From assembly GCF_016808095.1 (NCBI RefSeq), contig NC_068972.1, positions 41,385,029-41,449,028 on the forward strand: a DNA stretch of 64,000 nucleotides, in the 5' to 3' direction. This document shows positions 11,487 to 25,100 of this stretch, one piece after another. A model generated the notes under the pieces. That model did not search any database and was not told where the DNA came from. It worked only from the letters and a program-made list of their open reading frames with translations. Within the stretch, counting starts at the first letter, position 1. Each line of letters starts with the position of its first letter. Source of the DNA: Vigna angularis (taxonomy: Eukaryota > Streptophyta > Magnoliopsida > Fabales > Fabaceae). A program made the translations under genes and the position numbers.

Positions 11487-13335
11487 GGGTTAAATATGTT
11501 TTTGGTCCCTCAATTATCAAGCGATTTTATTTTTTGTTTCTTTTTCAAATTTTGGTACACTTTGATCCTTCTCTTTAAGGAAACTATAATTTTCCGTCCT
11601 CCAAAACCAACGGCGTTAAGAATCAGCTAAGGTGGCTAACGTTTGGTCACGTGTGAAGACATTTTTTCTTTCTAACGTTTGCCACGTTTGATTTTTTCAA
11701 TGCAAACATCAATGTCTCCTTCTTCGATCCGCATCGGCCGCCGCAGCTTCAAACCAAAATGACGTTAGTTGCCTTTCTTCTTCCTTGGGCAAAACAGGGG
11801 TCATCCCTTCTTCTTTCTCCGTGAGAACAGCAACACCCACCGACCCAACACCCCCTCCAATCGGCTAAAGGCATCACCGACGACCGCGAAACCACCATTC
11901 TCAATCCAAAGTTAGCCACGTTTGGCGACACCACCCAGGCGGTCGTCCGCTGTTTCTTCTGGATCTCCACCGTCATTCTCTCGTCCACAATCGACGAGGA
12001 TGACGCCTCAGACGCTGCAAGGGGATCCTTCAAGGCGTTTGCCATGGAAGTGATGACCATCGAGTCGCCTTTCAGAGGAAGGGAAACAAAGGTTGTGCGT
12101 CTTTGGGGAGTTGCCGATAGCGCCTTTTAGAGGAAGGGAAACAAGGGTCATTTCTCATTTGATTCATCAGTTTTAAAAAGATTAACATGAATTTATGTGA
12201 AACGTAATAGTTTTATTGAATAATGCCTCAACCGAGTCTGGATATATATATAAGTAAATGTTCGTTCTATTACAATCAACAAACAATGCAATAGAATTGG
12301 AATATATGAAGAACCGAACGGTGTGGTAGTGACGATCAACAAAACAACATAATAGAAGTGGAATAAATGAAAGACCGAACAATGTTTGGGTAATGACCGA
12401 ACGATTACTGTAACCGAATGATGAAGAGGACCGAACGGTAAGATTTGGCCGAACGGTGATGGCAGCACAGCTAGAGAAACAGGACTCAACCTGTGGAAGG
12501 AAGGAATTCCAGAATGAGTAAAGAAAAGCAGAGAGATGGTGTTTTTAAAACTGGACTTCTATTAGTGGTCTCATATTTTAATTCTCTTTCATGCCAATTT
12601 GATACAGCTTTCTCGTGCTGTCTAACCAAATCCACAATTGCAACATTTCAACAAATCCCTGGAAGATGGAACTACTTCCAAATCCATACATAAAAAATGT
12701 ATAAAAACCCTTGAACCACTTACAATCACCATCAACGTTTCACCAAATTCAAAAACAAATCACCTTACGAAAATACTCATCAACCAAAAAAAATTGGTAT
12801 TTACTTCGACATCTCCTCGGTCTTCGCCTCCCTCTTGTCAATCACCTTCCCATCGGATCAACAAATAAGGCAAAAAAACCTGTAACAAAAAACATAGAGC
12901 CACCGAGATCGAAATCGTGAACAACTCAACAGAAGCAAAGGTGATTCTGTTCAGAGCTTGGTTTCAAGGTCAGCATTTTCCTCAAGTGATAAGGGTCTGT
13001 CTCACAAAGATCACCGATCTTGGTGAGTGCGGTGGGCTCCTCGCCGGCGATGGAGACAGAGTGGGAGAGGGAGATAGTTTACCACCCGGAGACGGAGGGA
13101 AAGGGAGGGAGAGAAGCTCAGCGTGAAGATGTAGAGAAGGATTGACACGTTTCGAAAAAAGGAAAAATGATGTGGTACATTGTTAGCCACCTAAGAAAAA
13201 AATTAACGTCGTTAGTCATGGAGGACTAAAAATTATAATTTCCTTAAGGATAAGGATCAAAGTTTACTAGAGTTTGAAAGGGAAACGAAAACTAAAATCG
13301 CTTGATAGTTGGGGGACTAAAATCATATTTAACCC
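11487..13335. mobile_element. MULE, non-autonomous, 1849 bp, with probable captured sequences
   Basis: Bounded by a perfect 9-bp duplication TATATATTA (11478-11486 and 13336-13344). The termini start GGGTTAAATATG and the inverted repeats run at least 150 bp, containing the 'CTTTAAGGAAACTATAATTTTC..TCCTCCA' block and its inverse near 13215-13260. The interior is a patchwork. A GC-richer block (11690-12060) is open on both strands (103 codons on minus). A duplicated 'GAGGAAGGGAAACAA' block sits at 12072 and 12131. A stretch with CCGAACGGT motifs (12312-12458) resembles the LTR-like repeat at 45.9-48.2 kb, and a second GC-rich block (12900-13130) follows. None of the interior matches a protein I recognise. 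Confidence 0.88.
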
Positions 13336-13344
13336 TATATATTA

Positions 13345-16300
13345 TTATGAAAAAATGTGTTTTCGTTTTAAATTAAATTATAAAATATTTTATTTTTGAA
13401 AAATATATTTTTCAATAAATTACATATAAAAGTTATATATTTTACTATAAAATTTCATTTTCATTTGTTACATAAGAAACATTTCATGTATGGAAAGAAT
13501 ATTTTACATCATGAATTAAATGATTTATAATTATGAAACATAATTTGTTATAATAATTTACGAAAATAAAACATATTTAAGTCATCAAACTAATATTTAT
13601 ACCCTCTATTTTAAAACTTTGGATGTTTAATTTTTCTTTTCAAAACTTAGTTGTTTTAGACTTTTTAAATGTGAAATTGTGCATTTATTTTTTATGATTA
13701 CATCCTTATATATAATTCAATAATTGAGATGAATTAATTGAAGGAGAAACAAACCTACTCTGAATATTTTGAGTTAATGAAGCTAAGAAATTAGGGCATG
13801 AATTATGGCACAACTTAACTAGCGAAGTAGAAAGATGAATTAAAAGCATCTTACATAATTTTCTTTTAATATTGGTAGATGAGTTAGTAATATATTTGTT
13901 AACACACTTGTTATAAATTAGAACTTTATTTGTTGAAGGTTAAAAAATTATGAGAGAAATTCATCACATAAAAAAATTTGTATCATTTTAAGATAATATA
14001 TTTTAAATATAATACAATCTTACAAAGTTAACTTATAAAATAAAATTTATATTTATATATTACAATTTAACTTTATTTTTAATTAATCTAAATACTTAAA
14101 TATAAATAAAAGATACGTAAGTAAGGCAAGAATATTCTTTAGAAACAAACACTAAACTTAGATTTTATTTTATTTTTTTAGTTTTATGATTTTATCTTAT
14201 TTTGGTTTTTGTTAGGCATGTGATTTGATTGAGACTGGTTTCTTACCAGTATTCTGGGCTAAGCTTAGGATTCTGATGGGCCAATATGGTCCATTCAACT
14301 GTAGGTAGGATACTAAGTGCACCCTTCTTCCTTTTTATGTACATTTACTTTTAAACACTTTTTTTACATTTCCCCCATAAATCCTCTTTTTGCACCTCTC
14401 ATTTTTAATATTATTAAAAATCCTATTTTTTTAATTTCCATCTTAATTAACTCCATGTTCACTTTTTTTCATAAATCCTGTTGATGCATTACTATGTTAT
14501 AAGTGATGTGTTTTTTCATCAAATTTATGGGTGAATCTCCTTTTAGTGTAGGCTTCTTCTCTAATGTGTTTCAAAGTACATTTTCAATTTACAAGAAGTG
14601 TACATTTTGTAATTTATCAAGCTCTCAATGTCTAATAAGTATGGATTTAAGTAAATGTGTGATAGTTAATCATTCTCCCAATTTTCAATTTTGTTTAAAC
14701 AAACATTTAATGATTTGAGGTAATTTGAATTTCATTCTTCACATTATTGTTAAAAATTACTTTCCAAAACAATGTATATCAATTCTAAGAAGTTGTTTTT
14801 GTTGAAATTTGGATTATACATTTGAGATGACTTTCCCTTTGATTATTTCATATATGATTGGAGTGCTACATCATAATGGTATAGAAGAAAAGAAATAAAA
14901 TTTAATAATAACAGAAATCATATAGGAACGTTTACTGAAAATAAAATACATAATAAACAAATTATGTCCATCCAAAAAGACAAATTATGAAAGAAGCAAG
15001 TAGTAGCAAAAACAAGCATGAACATTCAAATTGAATCAACAAAGCATGAAAGATGTTATTGACTTTCTCACCATTTTGCCGTTGATGTTTCTTATCACTA
15101 GTTACTGTCCACACCTGAATTGAAATACTTCTTGATCAAGCAAAGAGAGTACTCCCCATGCTTTAAGGTATCAAAGTATCAAAGATATTATAAGATAAAC
15201 TGCAAGTATTCATTTGTATTTATGATGTTATTGATTATTAGATTATTCATAATCTCTTTCACAATCTTTATGTCCATGCAAATGTTTGATGTCAAGGTCA
15301 GTGTTCAAAATTTACTTTCGATGTGCTTCAAAGTGTAAAACTGTTCGAGTTATTATCCATTCTTCGTTTAATATACCTTGTATAGTTAATTTGACTGTAT
15401 CAACCTTATAGAAAAAATGATAAAATCTTGATTGATGCATAGAAAGTTATAATAAGATGATAAATGAAGAACACTATCTGATGACAGAATCGCATTATGC
15501 AAGGTATACTCATCACATGATCTCTTAAAAAAAATTCACCAAGGATGAATTGCAGGACCATCCTTTTTAGTACCAAAATAAAATTGAAAAGCTTAATATA
15601 TAATTTAAAAGTTCATGGTAATTGATAGCATTTCCAACACCTGAAGTATCGATTTATATGGTTTTGGATAGAAAGTGAATCCTCCAAAGAAAAAAAAAAA
15701 ACAAAGTTTTATGATATACTTTTTCTACTTACAATTGAATATAATCATCTCATATACCAGGAATTTACATAATAAATTATCTCAAACCTATACTTTTCAA
15801 CTATGAAAAAATGGATACAGAACCAGGTCAACAGAGGAAGTATACAATATAGACTTTCCTTAAGCTTCATGTATGCAACAAGTTTTTGCGATCACAGGTG
15901 AGTCTCAAACTATCTCAACCAAAATGGAATAGAATGGTTCCAACATTTTGCAGCACAAGACCACATGATTCCATCATTTTTCTTCCAAACATCCATCACA
16001 GGACCAAATCTACGATCTTTTAGGAACACGTTCTTACCCAAGCGTAAAATATCCTAGGATCCTGTAAATGCATAGCTTGCATCAGTGAATAGTAAACATC
16101 TCGTGTTACAGGGGGTGCCAGTGAACATGATCCAGACAAATACATTTATGTTGCGTATAGATGAGGAATTTTTGCAGGGTAATTCACTTTTTTTTAGAGA
16201 ATTTAAAGTGTTTAATGGTGAAGTATGTTATTTGGATAGGGAAATTTTAAAAATTTAAAGTCTAAAAGTTTATAAATAATCTGAGTACTTAAATTAGATA

Positions 16301-16421
16301 ATTTCAAATTTTATATAAACAAAAATTGAAACTCTTCAAACTATCTTATCTATCACATCTATGTTTTTCTCTCACATTAAATATTTTAAAGTGGCTAACC
16401 TTTGATATTAAAATTTCAATT

Positions 16422-16425
<4 letters not shown>
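13345..16425. other. Intergenic, no supported gene
   Basis: AT-rich DNA with small frames only. The stretch 15850-16150 is less AT-rich. On the minus strand it contains an open segment reading ..KDRRFGPVMDVWKKNDGIM.. then WSCAAKCWNHSIPFW before a stop (about 15932-16030). It could be an exon relic of an unidentified gene, but I could not assign a family. Confidence 0.5.

Positions 16426-16481
<56 letters not shown>
16426..16481. repeat. (TA)n microsatellite
   Basis: About 28 uninterrupted TA units. Confidence 0.95.
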
Positions 16482-16483
<2 letters not shown>

Positions 16484-17204
16484 GACATGATAGAAATTAA
16501 ATTATCCTTTCCAAACTAAGTTTCAAATTTATCCAACAATTATTTAAAAAATATAGGAAATTTCAAACATTTTAAATTTCCTGAAATTTTAAAATTCTTC
16601 GTTCAATAACAACATCAATATCCCATGATTCGTTTAATAGACTCTCTAATACTATTTCTTTCAATACACTCTCTCTTATTAGTTAATATCATGTGTCTTA
16701 CAAGTTTGTAAATGAGACCCGCATATTTTGTGGGTCTCGTGAATTTCATCCAACAAGAGAGTGCTTACGAGAGAGTGTTAAGAGACTTTGGAGTGTGCAA
16801 ATGCACCCTCTCATTCTGAGAAAATTTTAAGTATATATAGAGAAATTTTTGAACTTTGCATCCTCATTTTTTAATCCCAGATTATCATTTCAGTGTCAAC
16901 TTGTCTTGAGAAGTTCCAGCAATCCACTATCCAACACACTCTTTTCAATACACATTCTCATACTGACTAAAATTGTTTACAAAATCAGAGGATAGAAACT
17001 CTTTAAAAAGAATCTGAGACTCAAAAAAAATTGTAATTTCTAATAAAGTTTAGTCAATAATAAAAAATGTGTTAAAAAAAAGGGTGTTGCTAGCACTTCT
17101 CGTTTTATTCGCTAGATTGTTTCTTACATTTCATAACAATTTCAGCTCTTCAGGTACTTTGAACATTATTGAGCTATGCATTGCATTCCATTCCATGATA
17201 TGAT
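16482..17204. other. Intergenic, no gene seen
   Basis: AT-rich DNA. A short inverted pair 'CACTCTCTCTTATTAG..' (16668) and '..AACAAGAGAGTGCTTACGAGAGAGTGTT' (16752) may mark a small degenerate MITE. No coding signal. Confidence 0.4.
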
Positions 17205-17721
17205 TAGGGATGGCAACGGGTCGAGCACGAATAGTGCCTACCCGACAAAAAAATTTTATCCACTACCTAACCTGTTACCCGTACGGATATCCGCTTAAAA
17301 AATATCAGCTAATATTTTAAAACCCGTAAATATCCGTGGTTACCCGCGGATATCCGTGAATACCCGTAAATATTTAAAAAAATATATTTTTATAAAATAC
17401 TATAATAAAACTTAAATAAAATTACAAAAAATATATAAAATATAATATATATTAAATTAAATATAAATTAAAATTTAATTTTAATTATATTTAACTTATA
17501 AAATATAAACTAGTGTTAATTTTAATTAAATTTAACTTAATAAAATATAAATTAAATTTTTATTTTTATTTTTATTTTTTGCAGGTAGCGCATATTCGCA
17601 GGTACAGATAATATAATACCTGCACCTGACCCGTTTATAGGCGGGTATTAAAAAATCCGCTACATCCGTCACGGATTTTATCCACGAATATCCGTGGACG
17701 TGGATTTTTTTGCCATCCCTA
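17205..17721. mobile_element. hAT-like MITE
   Basis: A 517-bp element with termini TAGGGATGGCAACGGGTCGAG and, inverted, TAGGGATGGCAAAAAAATCCACG, plus GGGTA/TACCC-rich subterminal repeats like those of the 7463-8635 element. The flanks GATATGAT and GTGATAAT agree at only 5 of 8 positions, so the target duplication is decayed or uncertain. It lies just downstream of the BET1-like gene's 3' end. Confidence 0.7.
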
Positions 17722-17762
17722 GTGATAATGATAATAATAATAATTATTATTATTATTATTTA
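17722..17762. repeat. (AAT/ATT)n microsatellite
   Basis: A GATAATGATAATAATAATAA run passing into ATTATTATT, directly abutting the right end of the hAT-like MITE. Confidence 0.8.
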
Positions 17763-18095
17763 AATAAAATGCTCCATCTAACTAGGGGTCCTAGATCTGC
17801 AGTTAAAGTGTGTTAGATTGCATTTCTCACTATCATTTATGTCTGCAGAATTGAGCCAACAACTGTATTAGCGAGTCCTAGCAAGATTGTTAGAAACTCA
17901 ACCGCACTAGTGTTCAAGGACGAGCACAAGAAAAAATGCCTTGATAGTTTAATTATGTTTCTTAAAGATTACCTTGTTTAATAACCTAACGAGAGTATAA
18001 ACATGTATAACATTAAAGACAGGATCTAAGATTTTTCTCATAAATATTAATTTCAGTCATGTCAGGTCAAACAGTAAAAAGAGAATTGAATCATT

Positions 18096-21000
18096 TTACC
18101 TAATAAGATAGTATACGAATATGAAGGCAAGTGTGAAATAACCCACATATGAGCACGTTTTCCTCGCTGATTTCTTCTCAAAAACCTACAAAATACGGTT
18201 TTTGCACACTAAATAATTTTCCAATCATGTAAAATCAAAACAAGACAAAATGAGGCACATTAATGCAGAAAAAACATTACCTTCTTGAATCGATCCATGG
18301 TTCCCATCATCATACCCCTTGACGCATCCATTTTGTTACCCTAATTTACAACGGAAGCCAATTAGAATAATGGAAGAGAGTTTCTGACAGAAACACACGA
18401 AGTGTATTGTTTACATACCACCCGATCAAGTAACTGGTTATGACTCTCAACCTCCTCATGTATATCACCTGTTAACTGTTGATCAAGTAAATATTAACAG
18501 TCCAATAAAATATAAATCAACAGATCATTTCATTTTAGTGGTTCCTCCAAGCAAATTAGTAAATGAATAATTAGAACCTTATCCAACGAAACCCATAGGC
18601 TAAATAATTTCTTAGGCATTAAAGTAGTAACTGACCAATCATTCATACTTTAAAAGAAATCCAATACGAAAAAGACAAGAAAATTTTTGTTTAAATGGAT
18701 GAGTTCGCCAGCAATTGCTACCTTCACGCCTTATACTATCAGTTTTTAGTAAAATGTTGTTTCCTATTATTTATAATTTTAGAAGTTCAAAACAATATTA
18801 ATTACTATATTTTGACAAATATAACATACTCTTTAATTATTTTACACATTTATCATGAAATTGCCACAAAAGACGAATAGTAAGAGATGGAAAAATTTAT
18901 TTAATTAATTAGAGGGGTAAATGGTATAATATGAAATCAGATAATAATTTTAATACTAATGAGAACATTAATTGTACTTCTCAATTCCTATATCAACCAT
19001 AAAAGCCACTGAAGAAGGAACAAAGGTCATGGCATACATGCGCACACACATAACCTTGATGAACTAATCACAAGCACTACCGGACCCGCAGTTAACATAA
19101 ATTCAGAACCGCTTATTTACAAATCAACTGATGCCCATTAAAGAAAAGTACAAACACATTCGTTTTTACAATAGAGCAGCAAATTAGAAACAAGGCAGAC
19201 ATTTCCCAATATCTCAGCTAATGATCCAAAACGGTAATGGGCAAATTAGAAACAACATATGTGCCAAAAGTATAGCCAAACTTCAACAAAAATTGAGCCA
19301 TGGCAAGAAATATTTTCAACACTGGCAGAACTGTTCCATGAATCTTTCCATTTCATATAGCCAGGCACGAAGACCTTAATTTAGTTAATACTTCAAAAAA
19401 GAAACAATACTTGGATAGATAAAACTTACTCGTTTCAAAAAGGAAACTTTGTCATGCAAAGTCTCTATGGCTTTATCATTATCATGCTCATTAATATCAC
19501 GTGAGTAAGAGGAAGAAGCCCTTAGACCACCCTCCTCCAGACTATCAAAACCATCTACCACTGATGATCTGGAAGGACGATTATCTCTGTATTTGAAAAT
19601 TAAACAGTTGAGAGTTAATACACAAGAGAGTAATAATATTTCACAAAAATTTAGAACAAAGAAATCAAATTAAGAACATCAAAGCCTACTAGAAGAAAAT
19701 AAACATTAGCATTACCCCATATCAGATTTTATAGGATAACAGTAACTCAAAAGTTGGTTTGGATCTCAACGGTTTGAACTCCAAACATGAAACAATCTAA
19801 TTTCAATAGTCAATCATGTTAATGTTAAAAAAATTAAAAAAAAATGGCAATGAATAATTGCTGATAGCATAAATGAAATCAATCACTTCCTGAAAAACTA
19901 TAAAACAAGAAGAAGAAATATTCATGAGAAGCAGTGTGAATCAAGATGATTCCAGATTTGAAAAAACAAATTTAGCAAGAGAAAATGCAGTTTTAGAGAC
20001 AAGGTCCTATGGAGGGAACCGATTTGACAATAATCAAACAGAGTATTTATCTCAAGATAGGCCTTAAGCTACTGCCAACACTCTTTACATGGAAAATGAT
20101 AGCATATGTCGTGTAAACACACAATTTTCTATACCCTTTTGCTTACAGAATTATACCAATGAATTTTCCTCACCTAACTAAACTTCAGATAATAGATTTT
20201 ACAGGTTTCTTTTGGTAATAATTCCCTCATATAGATGATAAGAGAAAAAAAAATACAGCAGAGTGCACTAAAACAAATGTTGACAATATGAAATCTGAAA
20301 TAACACGAGAAAAACGTATAGAACTCGTCAGAAGGAAATCTCAAACTCCGATATTATGTGATCCTGCTGCATCACATAATTTAAGGGATTATATAACAAT
20401 ATTCTGTTTTTTTTTTTTTTATTTCAGTTTCTGTATTTTAAGAGTTCCTAGTTTAATATTAGAAATTGCATATTTTTCGTTTCCTTTTATGGTTCTCTAT
20501 TCTGCCTGCATATTTACTCTCCTCGATCATTGCAATCAAGAAGAGAAGGAATAATCCTTCCATACAAAAAATAGAGTGACAAACGAAAGTGAAAGCCCCA
20601 AAATTTGTATTTTAAAAGGCTAGGACAAAAGAATAGTGTCAAAATAAAATCAAGCCTGAGGCCTTGAAAACTCAAAAAAGTGTAGCACAAAGCCACTATA
20701 ATAAATGAAAGCAAAACTTCTAGCCTTTTGAGACCCAAAACTTAACAAGCCCAGGCTGAAAAGTAAAGACAAGTCACACTTGGGTCAAGCTAGTTGAATT
20801 TGTGTTAAATGTTGAAGAACAAGTCTCACATTCGTGAGTTAGAAAAAAGTTAAATATTATATGAGCAAAATGGCCATGAATCCAGTACAAGTATTATTTT
20901 AACAAACAAGCCACTTTAGCAAAAGCCCGCTAACTCAATCTCCCATGCTCTTGAACACGGACTCAGACATAAAATTCTCATACAACCAAGGCAAAAATAA

Positions 21001-22124
21001 TATCTTCACCCTCTCTACTTGAACACGGACTCAGGCAAAAGTTATACTCTTCTTGAACACGGACTCAGACACAAAATTAACATATGAAAATAAATGATAA
21101 AAGAAAATTGAAATTGAATGATATCTTCACCCTCTCTACTTCCTAACAAATCAAAATAACCCATGTCTTTTTCCCTGAAAACCTTTTGCTATACTGCACA
21201 GAAAACCTAGAGTAGTCTCAAGATGCGAAATAAAAGAGATAGTCTCAAGGTCATAGTTCGTTCATAATCATAAACAAGACTACAAACCACAATTTAAGCT
21301 AACTCGATCTAAAAACAAGTAAAATAGTTTTCACTTTCCAGGGCATTCCTACTTCCCTTGTTTGGAACAGTAGATGCATTGTGGAGTGTAGTGTGTGCGC
21401 GGCCTTTCCCCTACAAGTAGTTTCCAGCATGTAAACCCTCGGCCCAAAGAAACGACCTTCCTGTTGCACCACAGCTTACAATCTTGTTTGAACTCGAAAA
21501 CCTCCAATTTTCCAAATCTTGTCACCCTATTAAAATCCTCACTCTTATTTTTCAGAATCAGTAGAAGAAGCATTGACCATTTAGCAATTGTTTCACATCT
21601 TTCCCAGCAGCCATGATAACTTCTACCTCTTAGTGTGGACTCAAGCACATTACTAAATTTACTTGGGCAAACTTGGTTGGGATTAATTTAGAAAACAAAA
21701 ACCATAATTTCAAAAACTCTGCGTGTTTCTGGAATTATATTACTTTATTTTGCCTTAACCACAGCCGACATTAAAAATGCGAACTGGGAAATTAAAAAGA
21801 AAAACAATTTCCCCCCAAAACCAGTCGAAACCATACATGCATGCACTCTCACTGAAGTTTTTACTATATCTTTTTAATAGTTATTCAACATCTAGATCCA
21901 CCATTGCCCCCAAAATCTTCAAACCTGCGAACTACCCCATCCTCAAACCGCACAAGGTTGCAATCAGCGAATGAACAAAGCACAAACACATGACATGAAC
22001 GCATGATCGTCAAGGCCGCGAATTAGGCTTTACAATTTAAAAATTAAAACGCATAAATTAAAATCGAAAGAACAGATTAAAGATCAAAATGTGTCTTTTC
22101 GAGAACGAACCTTCTGTAACTCAT
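18096..22124 (-). CDS. BET12-like: BET1-like Qc-SNARE (five coding exons)
   Basis: A Qc-SNARE for ER-Golgi vesicle fusion, anchored by its C-terminus. Exons 5'-3': 22124-22111, 19586-19430, 18475-18419, 18340-18281, 18185-18096. All introns are GT-AG and the exon lengths (14, 157, 57, 60, 90) give 125 residues plus stop. The protein starts MSYRRDNRPSRSS, has an acidic linker (GFDSLEEGG), then a SNARE heptad region about residues 38-98 including VSFLKRLTGDIHEEVESHN and MDASRGMMMGTMDRFKKVFEKK, then a tail anchor about 106-122 (SYVGYFTLAFIFVYYLIR). The position aligned to the ionic layer appears to be His in SHN, as I recall for plant BET11/BET12. Length and layout match BET12 (about 130 residues). 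The first exon holds only 14 coding bases, which plain ORF calling would miss. Confidence 0.93.
19587..22110 (-). other. Large first intron of the BET1-like gene
   Basis: The 2524-bp intron follows a 14-base coding exon. It has no convincing internal gene; open frames at 20288-20738 and 21349-21648 have no recognised domain. Between 20950 and 21142 a block is duplicated: 'CTTGAACACGGACTCAG' occurs three times (20951, 21020, 21054) and 'ATATCTTCACCCTCTCTACTT' twice. Long first introns in small plant genes often carry expression-enhancing elements; that is inference here. Confidence 0.75.
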
Positions 22125-25100
22125 TGCTCGCAATACGTCTCAGGACTCGCGGAGAATTTGATGATTATGTGCAAGATCTTGTTCTTGTTTGGATGCCGAG
22201 AATCTGTGCTGAAAATGGTGAGAAAGTTTCTTCTTTTCGAGATCCGAGAAAGAAACCAGTGTGTAACTGGATGGGGTTCATAACTCATGATAACATATCA
22301 ATACGATGTCGTATCTTTTCATGTGTTTACTAATGAATTTAATTTTTATGCGTATAAAATAAAAGTGTTTGACATTGTTAATCAATAAAATTATTTATAT
22401 ATGATATCAGAATAATTATAATAAAAAACAAGATTAGCCTCACCTAAGATATTTTATATATTAAAAGCTCTTACACTTATTTATATAATAGTTATAGCCC
22501 TAATTTGAAGATGTAACTTTATTAATTTATTATGGTTAAAATACTAATTTAATCTTTATCTTAATTTGTTTATATTAATTGAGTTGTAATATTATTTTTT
22601 AATAAGGTCTCAATTTTTTATTAATTTTTATCGATTTAGTCTTAACAGACAGTAAATAATATAGGTTATTCGCTTGGGATTATTTTATTTTATTTTATTA
22701 ATTATTATTTTTTAAAATTTCTTAATAAAAAAAGTTTGTGTTAAACCAGTATTTTCTCACATGATAGTAGTGATGTATTGACAGTAGATTACTTATTGTC
22801 CTTAATTTTTTTATTTGTCAACTTTTTCAATTTAATTTCAATTTTTTTTAATAAATCAAACAATTTTATGATTTTTAAAAAAGTACATATATAAATTTTT
22901 TACTAATTTTTAAGCTAAATTATTTAATTAATTTTTAACCTAAAATTAAAAAAGTATTTAATAGTTTAATTGATTTTTAATCTAAAAATCACATAAAATA
23001 TTAAATAGTTTATGTGATTTTTAACCTTTTTAACATTTTGAACAAATGGTATTAGTCAATTAGCTTGTAAAATTTTCACTATAATTATAATTTTAAATAA
23101 AAAATATTTAACAAAAATGTGAATAATTTTGATATAGTTTGAGAAGAAAAAGACGTGAAAAATAAAAATATTATTTCAACCTAAAACCTTAATTTAGAAA
23201 AAGGTAATATTATTTTATTTCAAAAAAATTAAAATTGAATTGAACAAATATAATCAATATATATAAACCACACTGAATATAAAACATTATAACATTGATT
23301 AAGACACATATTGTAATTTGGATATTTAATGTTCGTGACATTATATTAAGTGAAAATATTTTCAATTAAAAAATAAATATAATTAAAATTTAAAAAAATA
23401 AGTAAGTGACATATAATATATATTATTCTCAATTTTTTAATTATTTAAATAAAAGTTTTAAAAAGTATTAAATTAACTAAAATTATGACATTATTTAAAA
23501 AATATATTAACACTAAATTCACAAAACTGAAAAAAAAACTTAATTAGTATTTTAACTATTTATTAATTATAAAAATTTACGGGGACAAGTTAAAAAATAA
23601 AGTTTTAATTACTTATTTTATTTGCTACGCAACTTTTATATTGTTTATTTCGTATAAAAGACTGAAGGAGTTCTGATTGAAAAATTAAAAAAGGGAAAAT
23701 AAATTCTTTAAAATATATTTTAATTTGTAATTTTTAATTGTTTAGTGTGTGAAATATTAAAAATAAAAGTTAGATAGATTCGTTGCAAGAAAGTTAGTGA
23801 TTACGTGTTTTATACAGAAGATAATTACACTTAAAAATAATTTTTTTCAAAATTCTACACTGAGAAAATTTTCGATATTATTATATATTTTAATATATTA
23901 ATTCATGGTGAATCTGTCTTCATTTTTCATTTATTTTTTCTCTCTTCTACGTTTTGTAACTTTTCCTAATCAAACAAAATTTAAAAATCACTTTACGTAA
24001 TTTTTCTATGCAAAATTGCTAGAGAAACTATTTGAGCTGCAAAGGGTACTCCTACTTAACCTTCTTATTCATAAAAATGTATGGTTGAATACATTTCTTT
24101 GTAAATATTTATATGAACAGAAAATTAAAAAAGAAAAATAATTTTCCTATAAATTAAAATTATCTTATACATAAATCAAAATAAATTTGTTAATAAAACT
24201 AACATTAAAATTTTAACATTTACATCATGTGTAAGGTAATCCAAATTATATAAAAATAATACTTTTTTATTTCTATTATTTTTTCTCTTGTAGATAACTT
24301 GTATTAAAGATTTATTTGAACAAATAAGCTAAAGCTAATTTAAGCAGAAAGTAATTTGTAAAAACGTTTTGCAATGTTATTGTATGAAAATTTTATTTTT
24401 AACTTAGACCAAATTTAAAAGTATTTACTTTATGGGAATGGAAGATTAAGCTCAAGTAGCCTTATATAATTGGATGTAATTGGGTGCATGAGATAAAGGA
24501 AAAATGAGTCACATCTAAGTTTGAAGTTGAAAAAAAATTCTAAGTTTGATAAGAAAGTGTGCACATGCAATTTCTTCAAGTAGGACACACAAGTGAGTTA
24601 AATATTCACATTGAAAAATGTTACTAAAGTAGTTTTAGTGGGGACCATAATAAAATTACACATGATCCACTTAGTTTAATTTTTAAAAAATCTAATTAAA
24701 ATAAAAAGGATTTGTGATTATCACATATCAAATCACTATCTAAAGTTTCTTACCAAAGTTTGGAAATTAAATTTTGGGTTCCAATTATTACATTTATTGC
24801 ACACAAAGTTTGTCTTGAAACCTTACCACAATGGGTTAAAAAAGTAACATCAACAATGGTAAGTGTTTGAATGGTACAAAAGTACCCATTGTTGTAAAGA
24901 AGCCATTAATTCAAAATTGACTACAAACTATATTGGTGAAGAAGTTATAAGTGCTTCCCAAGCACACAACAACCTATTATTAATCACTTCTCTATGTTTA
25001 GAACCCTAAAATCATTTGACTTCAAGGTTTGGTTGAAATTGGTTGAGTAGAAATAATGTATGAGGAAACAAATTTTTTTTTTTAATTAACATGATTATAT

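Noticed and set aside
20288..21648. Frames inside the BET1-like first intron as a nested gene
   Set aside because: No recognised domain, background composition and no splice support.
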